NCBI RefSeq assembly: GCF_001499965.1
Contig: NZ_LQIT01000012.1
Span: 186,001 to 250,000, forward strand
Reading direction: 5' to 3'
Length of the DNA stretch: 64,000 nucleotides
Source: Mycobacterium sp. GA-2829
Lineage (GTDB): Bacteria; Actinomycetota; Actinomycetes; Mycobacteriales; Mycobacteriaceae
The position numbers and the translations under genes are program-made. Numbering within the stretch: position 1 is the first letter of the stretch; each line of letters starts with the position of its first letter. Under the pieces are notes generated by a model. The model was given only the letters and a program-made list of their open reading frames with translations, was not told the DNA's origin and searched no databases. Of the stretch, positions 28,238 through 35,419 are shown piece after piece.

Positions 28238-28759
28238 ATGCTGATGCACCAGGGCATTGGCCTCGCGGCCTTCAACGCCATGCCGATCCGCCGGGCGGTC
28301 CACGCGGTGTACGAATGCTGCTACAGCGTCCCACTGGCCGCCGACCTCGCGCGCGCACGCCCCTACGCGAACCACGACGCGCTGTTCCGGCAGGCCGACG
28401 AACTGCTCTTCGATCTGTCCGAACAGTCCATCGACTCGATCCTGCAGGCCTATCCGTGTGTGGGCCGTCGGCCGGGCAGTGAGAAGTCGGCCGCCGAACA
28501 GTGCGCGGTGTTCTCCGAGCGGCCCGAGGTGATGGAGCAACTGAGCGCGGCCACCCGCGATTACCTGGACCATTTCGGGTTCGGCTTCGTCATGTACATC
28601 AACGGCTACGGCGCCGAGCAGGTGCTGACAACCCTTCTCGACCGCCTGCACAACGACGCCGAGACCGAGCGCAAACTGGTGCGCAACGAGCTCGCCCGGA
28701 TCAATCGGGTCCGGCTCGAGCGGATGCTCGGGCCCGAAGGCGGTTACCACAACTGGTGA
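28238..28759 (+). CDS. OHCU decarboxylase-like protein (ureide pathway)
   Basis: A 173-aa all-helical protein of the 2-oxo-4-hydroxy-4-carboxy-5-ureidoimidazoline decarboxylase family, which makes S-allantoin from the product of urate oxidation. Conserved: the N-terminal FNAMP, KSAAEQ with E87, FGFGFVMYINGY and the C-terminal RNELARINRVRLERML. The proposed catalytic His of the family (HP motif, HPDLAG in the zebrafish enzyme) is replaced by Tyr72 (AYPCVGRRP), so activity is doubtful or altered. The next gene is allantoicase. No urate oxidase or allantoinase gene is in the window. Confidence 0.82.
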   Translation: MLMHQGIGLAAFNAMPIRRAVHAVYECCYSVPLAADLARARPYANHDALFRQADELLFDLSEQSIDSILQAYPCVGRRPGSEKSAAEQCAVFSERPEVMEQLSAATRDYLDHFGFGFVMYINGYGAEQVLTTLLDRLHNDAETERKLVRNELARINRVRLERMLGPEGGYHNW

Positions 28760-28769
28760 TCGCCTCGCC

Positions 28770-28775
28770 TACGCT
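28770..28775 (+). promoter_or_regulatory. Candidate -10 box of a leaderless allantoicase promoter
   Basis: TACGCT ends 6 nt before the GTG start of the allantoicase gene and lies just after the preceding stop. This could allow allantoicase to be made separately from the upstream gene. Confidence 0.35.
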
Positions 28776-28781
28776 TCGCAG

Positions 28782-29792
28782 GTGAGCATCCCGCATTCAC
28801 ACTTCCTGTCGCTGCCGGATCTGGCGTCGCGCGCGGCCGGCGGCGCCGTCGTATGGGCCAATGACGAGCTGTTCGCCGAGAAGGAGAATCTGATCGTCCC
28901 GGCCGCCGCCGAACACCGGCCGGCGACGTTCGGCCACAAGGGTCAGATCTACGACGGCTGGGAGACGCGGCGGGGCCGCGGCGCCGGCCGGGAGTCACCG
29001 GACGCGGCGATCGTGCGACTGGGCGTGCCCGGCGTGGTGCGCGGCGTGGTGGTCGACACCGCATGGTTCACCGGCAACTACCCGCCCGAGGTGTCGGTGG
29101 AGGCGGCGTATGTGCCCGGTCATCCGTCGGTGGCCGAACTGCTCGACCGGCACTGGACGACGATCGTCGAGCGCAGCCCCGTCGACGGCGACACCCGCAA
29201 CCCGTTCGAGGTGGCGTCCGGGCGGCGATGGTCCCACGTTCGGCTGTCCATCTATCCCGACGGCGGCGTGGCACGACTGCGGGTGCACGGCGAGGGATTG
29301 CTCGACCCCCAATTCGCGGAGCTGCCACTCGATCTGGCCGCGCTCGAGAACGGCGGCCGAATCGCGGGTTGTTCCAACATGTTCTACAGTTCGCCGAACA
29401 ATCTGCTGCTCCCCGGCACCGCCCGCACCATGGGCGACGGATGGGAGACGTCGCGGCGGCGTGACGACGGCAACGACTGGGTGCAGGTGCAGTTGGCCGC
29501 CCACGGGGTGTTGAGCTTCGCCGAACTCGACACCTCGTACTTCATCGGCAACGCCCCCGGCGCCGCACGGCTGCGTGGCCGTGACGGCGACGGGGAGTGG
29601 TTCGACCTCCTGGAACACGTTGTGTTGCAACCGGATACGCGGCACCGATTCGTCATCGACACGCAGCGGCCGGTGACCGAGGCGCGGCTCGACGTCTTCC
29701 CCGACGGCGGGATGGCGCGGCTGCGGTTGTTCGGCAGGCTCACCGACGACGGTCTGCGCGCGGTTGCCGAGAAGTGGAGCCTGTCGGGCTGA
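28782..29792 (+). CDS. alc: Allantoicase
   Basis: A 336-aa enzyme splitting allantoate to ureidoglycolate and urea, allowing use of purine nitrogen. The family has two similar jelly-roll halves, and both are seen: each has a DGWET motif (about residues 58 and 218), a VDTAWFTGN or LDTSYFIGN segment, and an IYPDGGVARLRVHG or VFPDGGMARLRLFG segment. All conserved blocks are present, so it should be active. It starts with GTG, 22 bp after the OHCU-decarboxylase-like gene, and is followed after 1 bp by a metallophosphoesterase. Confidence 0.93.
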   Translation: MSIPHSHFLSLPDLASRAAGGAVVWANDELFAEKENLIVPAAAEHRPATFGHKGQIYDGWETRRGRGAGRESPDAAIVRLGVPGVVRGVVVDTAWFTGNYPPEVSVEAAYVPGHPSVAELLDRHWTTIVERSPVDGDTRNPFEVASGRRWSHVRLSIYPDGGVARLRVHGEGLLDPQFAELPLDLAALENGGRIAGCSNMFYSSPNNLLLPGTARTMGDGWETSRRRDDGNDWVQVQLAAHGVLSFAELDTSYFIGNAPGAARLRGRDGDGEWFDLLEHVVLQPDTRHRFVIDTQRPVTEARLDVFPDGGMARLRLFGRLTDDGLRAVAEKWSLSG

Positions 29793-29793
29793 C

Positions 29794-30963
29794 ATGTTCA
29801 TCGTCATCCTGCTCGCCATCCTCGCGCTCATCCACCTCTACCTGTGGAAGCGGCTGGTCAAGGACACCACCGCCCCAGGGCGCACCCGGGCGATCCTCAC
29901 CGCCGCACTACTCGCTCTGCTGGCCCTGCTGTGCGCGGCGCTGATCCTGCCGCGGGCGATCGGCCCGCAACAGTCCTCCTGGGTCGCCTGGCCGGGGTAC
30001 CTGTGGTTCGGCGTGGCCGCCTACCTGCTGCTCACGCTGCTGGCGCTCGAACCCGTGCGGCTGGCGCTGCGCGGCTGGGTGCGGCGCCAGCCGGACGAAC
30101 CGGCCGCCCCGCCTGCGGCGGCCGCGGTCAACCGGCGGGTGTTCCTCGCCCGCGCCAGCGCGACGGCGGCGGGTGCGGCGTCGGTGGGGCTGGTCGGATT
30201 CGGGGCGGCCACCGCGCTCGGCCCGCCGCAGGTGCTGACCGTCCCGGTCCGGTTGCGCCGACTCGACCCCGCGTTCACCGGCTTCCGGGTCGCCGTGGTG
30301 TCGGACATCCACCTCGGCCCGCTCGCCGGATGGGCCCACACCGAACGCATCGTGCGGATGATCAACGAGACAGAACCGGACCTGGTCGCGATCGTCGGCG
30401 ATCTGGTCGACGGAACGGTCGCCGAACTCGGCTCCGCCGCAGCACCGTTGCGCGACATCGCCGCCCCTGAGGGGGCGTTCTTCGTCACCGGCAACCACGA
30501 GTACTTCACCGATGACCCCACCGAGTGGCTGTGGGAACTCGAACGCCTCGGGGTCAACCCGCTGCGCAACGAACACACCGCGATCCGTCGCGGGGGTGCG
30601 GCCTTCGACCTCGCAGGCGTCAACGACCTCGCCGGGGAACGGCATTCGGACGGGCCCGACTTCGACCGCGCGCTCAACGGCCGCGGCGGCGACAGGCCGA
30701 CGGTGCTGTTGGCCCACCAACCGGTCCAGGTGGCCGAGGCCGCCGCGCGCGGGGTGGATCTGCAAGTGTCCGGGCACACCCACGGCGGGCAGATGTGGCC
30801 GTTCCACTACGCCGTCCGCTCCGCCCAGCCCGCGCTGGCCGGACTGTCCACCGTGGAAAGCACCCAGCTGTATGTCACCCGAGGCGCCGGCTTCTGGGGG
30901 CCACCGGTGCGCATCGGGGCGCCGCCGGACATCACCGTGCTGTCGTTGAGCCCCGAATCATGA
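29794..30963 (+). CDS. Membrane-anchored calcineurin-like metallophosphoesterase
   Basis: A 389-aa protein with three N-terminal membrane spans (about 2-18, 28-50 and 62-82) and a further hydrophobic segment following RRVFLARASATAAG that resembles a Tat-type or anchor sequence. The C-terminal domain has all metallophosphoesterase blocks: SDIHLGP, GDLVDGT, GNHEYF and GHTHGGQM, so a dinuclear metal site is intact. It is YkuE/YaeI-like; some relatives act on UDP-sugar lipids or phospholipids, but the substrate is unknown. The catalytic domain probably faces outside. It is coupled (ATGA) to the ATPase-like gene downstream. Confidence 0.88.
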   Translation: MFIVILLAILALIHLYLWKRLVKDTTAPGRTRAILTAALLALLALLCAALILPRAIGPQQSSWVAWPGYLWFGVAAYLLLTLLALEPVRLALRGWVRRQPDEPAAPPAAAAVNRRVFLARASATAAGAASVGLVGFGAATALGPPQVLTVPVRLRRLDPAFTGFRVAVVSDIHLGPLAGWAHTERIVRMINETEPDLVAIVGDLVDGTVAELGSAAAPLRDIAAPEGAFFVTGNHEYFTDDPTEWLWELERLGVNPLRNEHTAIRRGGAAFDLAGVNDLAGERHSDGPDFDRALNGRGGDRPTVLLAHQPVQVAEAAARGVDLQVSGHTHGGQMWPFHYAVRSAQPALAGLSTVESTQLYVTRGAGFWGPPVRIGAPPDITVLSLSPES

Positions 30964-31652
30964 TGTCCGACAACGCAGGAGGTCGCATGCCGGAGGCAGC
31001 CGAACTTGCGGTGGTGGCCCGCGACCTCGCGGTGTCCGGCCCGCAGGGGCCGGTCTACGGACCCGTCGACCTCGACGTCCACGCCGGCGGGGTGACGGTG
31101 CTGGTCGCCGCGGCGGGCACCGGGCGCACCGCACTGCTGATGACGCTGGCGGGCCGGATGCGCCAGGACCGCGGCACCCTGTCCGTCTTCGGCGCCACCG
31201 AACCACGCAAGATCTTCGCGACGGCCGCGATCGCGGGGGTCGACGAACTCGACACTCTCGCCGACGCGGTGACCGTACGCGACGCCGTGACCGAGCAGAT
31301 GCGGTGGAACGCACCGTGGTACCGGAGAATCCGCCCGGCCGACACCGCCGACCTGCAGCGCATCTGCGCACCGGTGTTCGGTGAGCTGCCGCTGCCGCCG
31401 CTGGGCTCCACCGTCGAGGAGCTCAGCGAACTCGACCGGCTGCTGCTGCGAATCGCGCTGGCCGACACCGCGCGACCGCCGCTGCTGATCGTCGGCGGCC
31501 TCGACCTGCTGACCAGCGACCGCAACCGCGAACTGCTGCTGCAGCGGCTGATCGACCTGGGCGGTACGCGGACCGTCATCACCGCGACCGTCAACGGCGT
31601 CACCGCCGAGGCGGTGCGCGCGCAGATCATCCTCGACGAGGAAGGCGTATGA
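30960..31652 (+). CDS. Degenerate ABC-type ATPase subunit
   Basis: A 230-aa protein with the overall layout of an ABC transporter ATP-binding subunit but with every nucleotide motif altered. The Walker A region reads AAAGTGRT (50-57), with Arg in place of the essential Lys and no leading Gly. The signature LSGGQ is replaced by VEELSELDR. The Walker B region reads LLIVGGLDLL without the catalytic Glu, and the switch His is not evident. It begins ATGATG, overlapping the metallophosphoesterase stop, and overlaps the YhgE gene by 4 nt. It is probably a regulatory or structural partner of the membrane protein rather than a working ATPase. Confidence 0.82.
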   Translation: MMSDNAGGRMPEAAELAVVARDLAVSGPQGPVYGPVDLDVHAGGVTVLVAAAGTGRTALLMTLAGRMRQDRGTLSVFGATEPRKIFATAAIAGVDELDTLADAVTVRDAVTEQMRWNAPWYRRIRPADTADLQRICAPVFGELPLPPLGSTVEELSELDRLLLRIALADTARPPLLIVGGLDLLTSDRNRELLLQRLIDLGGTRTVITATVNGVTAEAVRAQIILDEEGV

Positions 31653-33667
31653 GCATGGCCGGACTGGCCGCATTCTCTCTGGGCACCGACGTCAAGCGGT
31701 ATTTCCGCGGCACGCTGCCCCGCATCGCGCTGGTGACGATCGTGCTGATGCCGCTGCTGTACGGCGCGATGTACCTGTGGGCGTTCTGGAATCCGTTCGG
31801 TGAAGTGAACAAGCTGCCGGTGGCGCTGGTCAACGCCGACCGCGGCGCAGAAGCCTCGGGCCGCCACCTCAACGCGGGCGATCAGGTGGCCGGCGCGCTG
31901 CTGGCGTCCGGGCAACTCGACCTGCACCCGACCTCGGCCGAGGACGCCGCCAAGGGTGTCGAGGACGGCCGGTACTACTTCAGCATCACGATTCCGGCGG
32001 ACTTCAGCGCCGCCGTCGCCTCCCCCGGCGGCGACCAACCGCGAAAAGCACAGCTGCAGTTCACCTACAACAACACCAACAACTACCTGTCCTCGATCAT
32101 CGGCCAGAACGCCGCGCGCGAGGTGGCCAACCAGGTCGACGCCGCGATCGGCCAGCAGACCGTCGGTCAGGTGCTCGACGGGGTCGTCGATGCCGGTGCG
32201 GGTCTGCGGCGGGCGGCCGACGGTGCCGACCAGTTGCGTGACGGCCTGGTGGCTGCCGACGACGGTGCTCACCGGCTGGCATCGGGATCGGCTGAGCTGC
32301 AACGGGGTCTGGTGACCGCACGCGACGGGTCCGCGACGCTGGCGGCCGGGGCCGCCGAACTGTCCGACGGCATCGACACCGCGACCGATCCGCTGCTGAC
32401 GGTGCTGGACCGTGTCGGTGAGCTCGAGCTGGACCCCGACGAGATCGGCGCGCTGGCAGCGGATGTGAGCGGCCTGGTGCGTTCGGCCAGCGACCGCATC
32501 GCCTCGCTGCACATCGATCAGGCGCAGGCCGCTGTCGTCGTCGACCAGGTGGTGGGGCTGTTGCGCGCCAACCCGGACCCGACGGTGCGCGCGCTCGGTG
32601 ACACCCTGGCGGGTACCCAGCGGCTGCTGCGGGCGCAGAACGCCGACCCGACCACCGACCAGGGCCTGATCAGCCTGCGCGACAAGGCCACACAGCTGGA
32701 GGCCGAACTCGGTGACCCGAACAGCTCGCTGCGGGTGTTCCTGACCCGGGCGCTCACCGGCGGATTGCGCGGCGACGTCGAACGCCTGCGCGATGGCGCG
32801 GCCCAATTGAGCAGTGGCGCAAGCCGAATCAACGGCGGTCTGGTCGCGCTGGCCGACGGTGGCAGTCAGCTGTCCCAGGGTGCGGCCACGCTGGCCGACG
32901 GCACCACGCGGTTGCGCGACGGCAGTGAACAGCTGGCCACCGGTCTGCGTGACGGTGCGGCGCAGGTGCCGCAGTGGACGAACAAGCAGCGCACCGAGGT
33001 GGCGCAGACGCTGGCCCAGCCGGTCGCCATCGACCAGGTGACCGAGCACCCGGCGCCGACCTTCGGTACGGGTTTCGCCCCGTTCTTCCTCCCGCTGGCG
33101 TTGTTCATCGGCGCGCTGATCATCTGGATGTTGTTGACGCCGTTGCAGTCCCGGCCCATCGTGAACGGCCTCGGCGCGCTGCGCGTGGTGCTGGCCTCGT
33201 ACTGGCCGGGCCTGCTCATCGCGTTCTGCCAGGTGGTCGTGATGTACGTGGTGGTGCATTTCGGGGTGGGGTTGAAGGCCGCCCACGCCCTCGGCACCGT
33301 CGCGTTCCTCATGCTCGTCGCGGGGACGTTCCTCGCGATGATCCAGGCGTTCAACGCGACGCTCGGGGTCGCGGTGGGCCGCGTGGTCACGCTGGCGTTC
33401 CTGATGTTCCAGCTGGTCTCCGCGGGCGGTATCTATCCGGTGGAGACGACACCGAAACCGTTCCAGGTGTTGCACGTGGTGGATCCGATGACCTACGCGG
33501 TCAACGGTCTACGACAGTTGACGGTCGGCGGGGTCGACGAACGGCTGTGGGTGGCCGTGCTGGTGCTGTCGGGCATCCTCGCGGCCTCGCTGGCCGCGAG
33601 TTCCTGGGCGGCGCGACGCAACCGGCAGTACACGCTGGACCGGCTCAAACCGCCGATCGAGGTGTGA
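31649..33667 (+). CDS. YhgE/Pip-family membrane protein
   Basis: A 672-aa protein with one N-terminal span (about 22-45), a large extracytoplasmic region, and five C-terminal spans forming an ABC-2 permease-like domain (about 470-660). The extracytoplasmic region carries repeats of the form DGAxxLxxGxxxLxxG (for example LSSGASRINGGLVALADGGS), as in the YhgE/Pip family, which includes the phage-infection protein Pip of lactococci and EsaA of type VII secretion. The function in mycobacteria is not established. It is coupled to the degenerate ATPase upstream, which suggests an exporter-like complex. The stop faces the next gene on the other strand, 3 bp away. Confidence 0.88.
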   Translation: MSMAGLAAFSLGTDVKRYFRGTLPRIALVTIVLMPLLYGAMYLWAFWNPFGEVNKLPVALVNADRGAEASGRHLNAGDQVAGALLASGQLDLHPTSAEDAAKGVEDGRYYFSITIPADFSAAVASPGGDQPRKAQLQFTYNNTNNYLSSIIGQNAAREVANQVDAAIGQQTVGQVLDGVVDAGAGLRRAADGADQLRDGLVAADDGAHRLASGSAELQRGLVTARDGSATLAAGAAELSDGIDTATDPLLTVLDRVGELELDPDEIGALAADVSGLVRSASDRIASLHIDQAQAAVVVDQVVGLLRANPDPTVRALGDTLAGTQRLLRAQNADPTTDQGLISLRDKATQLEAELGDPNSSLRVFLTRALTGGLRGDVERLRDGAAQLSSGASRINGGLVALADGGSQLSQGAATLADGTTRLRDGSEQLATGLRDGAAQVPQWTNKQRTEVAQTLAQPVAIDQVTEHPAPTFGTGFAPFFLPLALFIGALIIWMLLTPLQSRPIVNGLGALRVVLASYWPGLLIAFCQVVVMYVVVHFGVGLKAAHALGTVAFLMLVAGTFLAMIQAFNATLGVAVGRVVTLAFLMFQLVSAGGIYPVETTPKPFQVLHVVDPMTYAVNGLRQLTVGGVDERLWVAVLVLSGILAASLAASSWAARRNRQYTLDRLKPPIEV

Positions 33668-33670
33668 GCG

Positions 33671-34087
33671 CTAGCTGGCCTTCGGCTGACCCCGCAGCGC
33701 CAGGCGGGCCAGCACGTCGCGGCCCAGCGCCCGCACATCCTGCCGCGGCCCCGCCGCGAGCAGGGTGACGCCGTCGGCGACGTCGGCCGACTCGATGTCG
33801 GCGATCAGCCCGGCCAACCCGTCGAGGGTGCCCGCGTAACGGACGGTGCCGTCGCCGGCGGCATCCGACAGGAAAGCCGCGCGCGCCGATCGGAAGTCGG
33901 GCCCCACTGCGACCGTGACATCGAGGATCACCGCGACGTCGTCCTCGGCCCTGGCGCGGATCCTGGCCCGGGCCCGGCGAGCCTGTTGCAGGTCGGGTGC
34001 GCTGAGCCGGACCGCATGCCGGTCACCGTCGGTCAGCTCGTCCCACTCGCCATCACGATTCGCCACGAATAGCCGCACGTAAGTCAC
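33671..34087 (-). CDS. Conserved small protein, function not recognised
   Basis: A 138-aa soluble protein starting at GTG 34087. It has no signal peptide or membrane span. The middle is an Arg/Ala-rich helix (ARRARARIRARAED), followed by an alternating strand and helix pattern; the stretch TVRYAGTLDGLAGLIADIE faintly resembles the C-terminal part of luciferase-like oxidoreductases, but no motif is decisive. The coding character is good (strong third-position GC, full-length frame between two well-defined genes). It is convergent with the YhgE gene and 36 bp downstream of terC. Confidence 0.6.
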   Translation of the reverse strand: MTYVRLFVANRDGEWDELTDGDRHAVRLSAPDLQQARRARARIRARAEDDVAVILDVTVAVGPDFRSARAAFLSDAAGDGTVRYAGTLDGLAGLIADIESADVADGVTLLAAGPRQDVRALGRDVLARLALRGQPKAS

Positions 34088-34123
34088 GCTATGCCGGGGC
34101 GGGTGCGGTGTCGACCGTTGCGA

Positions 34124-35140
34124 TCAGTGCGAGTCGAACGACCGCTTGTCGTCGTCCTCGCTGGCGGCCGTCGACTCGGTGCCGCGACCACGGGTCTTCA
34201 TCAGGCTCAGCACCGTCGTGACGGCGAGCGTGACGATGATGACGCCCAGGCTCAGCAGCGTCGGGATCTCCGGCACCGACACGTGCTCACCGCCGTTGAT
34301 GAACGGCAGTTCGTTTTCGTGCAGGGCGTGCAGGAACAGCTTCACGCCGATGAACAGCAGGATGAACGCCAGGCCCTGCGACAGGTACACCAGCCGCTTG
34401 AGCAGGCCACCGAGCAGGAAGAACAGCTGCCGCAGCCCCATCAGCGCGAACACGTTGGCGGTGAACACCAGATACGGTTCCTGCGTCAGGCCGAAGATCG
34501 CCGGGATCGAGTCCAGCGCGAAGATCAGGTCGGTGGTCCCCAGCGCGACGATCACGAGGAACATCGGCGTCATCAGTCGCTTGCCGTCCTGCTTGATCCA
34601 CAGCTTCAGGCCGTCCCACTTGTCGGTCAGCGTGAGATGGTTGCGCGCGAACTTGACCACCGCGTTGTCGCCGTCGTCGTCGTGTTCGGAGTCGCGGGCC
34701 AGGTTCCACGCGGTGTACACGAGGAACAGTCCGAAGATGTAGAAGACCCACGAGAACTGGTTGATCGCGACCGCGCCCAACGCGATGAAGATGCCGCGGA
34801 AGATCAGGGCCAGGATGATGCCGACCATCAGCGCTTCCTGCTGGTACTTCTTCGGCACGTTGAAGCTGGCCATGATGATGATGAAGATGAACAGGTTGTC
34901 CACCGACAGGCTGTACTCGGTCAGCCAGCCTGCGAAGAACTCCAGGCCGTAGTCACCGCCGTGGAAGATCCACACCCAGACGCCGAACGCCACCGCCAGT
35001 GACACGTAGACCGACAGCGCGATCGAGCACTCCTTCATCGAGGGCTCGTGCGGGCGCCTGGCGATCGCCACCACGTCGAACAGCAGCACGGCCACTGTGA
35101 CGGCGATGGTGATGCCCCACTCCAGGGCGGAAACGTTCAC
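34124..35140 (-). CDS. alx: TerC/Alx-family membrane protein (probable manganese exporter)
   Basis: A 338-aa polytopic protein with about nine membrane spans. Conserved Asp-bearing segments in the membrane are SLSVDNLFIFIIIMASF and FALDSIPAIFG, the core of the TerC family. The C-terminus is charged (TEDDDK-type). TerC/Alx proteins are linked to manganese export and to metal loading of secreted proteins, from work on other bacteria. The GTG at 35140 follows GGAGG closely. A yybP-ykoY riboswitch directly upstream supports the manganese role. Confidence 0.9.
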   Translation of the reverse strand: MNVSALEWGITIAVTVAVLLFDVVAIARRPHEPSMKECSIALSVYVSLAVAFGVWVWIFHGGDYGLEFFAGWLTEYSLSVDNLFIFIIIMASFNVPKKYQQEALMVGIILALIFRGIFIALGAVAINQFSWVFYIFGLFLVYTAWNLARDSEHDDDGDNAVVKFARNHLTLTDKWDGLKLWIKQDGKRLMTPMFLVIVALGTTDLIFALDSIPAIFGLTQEPYLVFTANVFALMGLRQLFFLLGGLLKRLVYLSQGLAFILLFIGVKLFLHALHENELPFINGGEHVSVPEIPTLLSLGVIIVTLAVTTVLSLMKTRGRGTESTAASEDDDKRSFDSH

Positions 35141-35167
35141 GCGATATACCTCCGGTCGTCGAACACG

Positions 35168-35273
35168 CCGGAGGTCTCTTCCGCCGACACACGACGTGTC
35201 GGCCCGCAGCACCGGTCGACCGTTGACGGACGACGTAGTGACGACACCGCGGCGAAGGAATACTCCCCTCCGG
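35168..35273 (-). promoter_or_regulatory. yybP-ykoY (manganese) riboswitch upstream of terC/alx
   Basis: In the minus-strand leader a 7-bp P1 stem pairs CCGGAGG (35267-35273) with CCTCCGG (35168-35174). Just inside are the conserved GGGGAGTA on the 5' side (35261-35268) and GAAGAGACC on the 3' side, with a CGTCAACG near 35220-35227. This arrangement is characteristic of the yybP-ykoY class, which senses Mn2+. The 3' stem lies just before the GGAGG ribosome binding site of terC, so it probably acts on translation or termination there. Confidence 0.82.
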
Positions 35274-35407
35274 AGCCGATTGTGCCCGGCCATCCTCGAC
35301 CGGGCCAATCGGGGTCCGATTTGGCCAATCCTCGGCTGGATACCCGCCTTGATCCAATTGTCACCACCCGGGCCGCGCCGTGGGGCTCTGACGGCCACAC
35401 CGCTTAG

Positions 35408-35413
35408 TACTTT
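35408..35413 (+). promoter_or_regulatory. Candidate -10 box of a leaderless promoter for the Pls-like gene
   Basis: TACTTT ends 6 nt before the GTG at 35420. No purine-rich ribosome binding site is visible, consistent with a leaderless mRNA. Confidence 0.4.
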
Positions 35414-35419
35414 GGGATC

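Noticed and set aside
31055..33475. 806-codon minus-strand frame opposite the YhgE and ATPase-like genes
   Set aside because: Antisense shadow; composition is His/Gln/Arg-rich without any motif, while the plus-strand frames are well-supported families.
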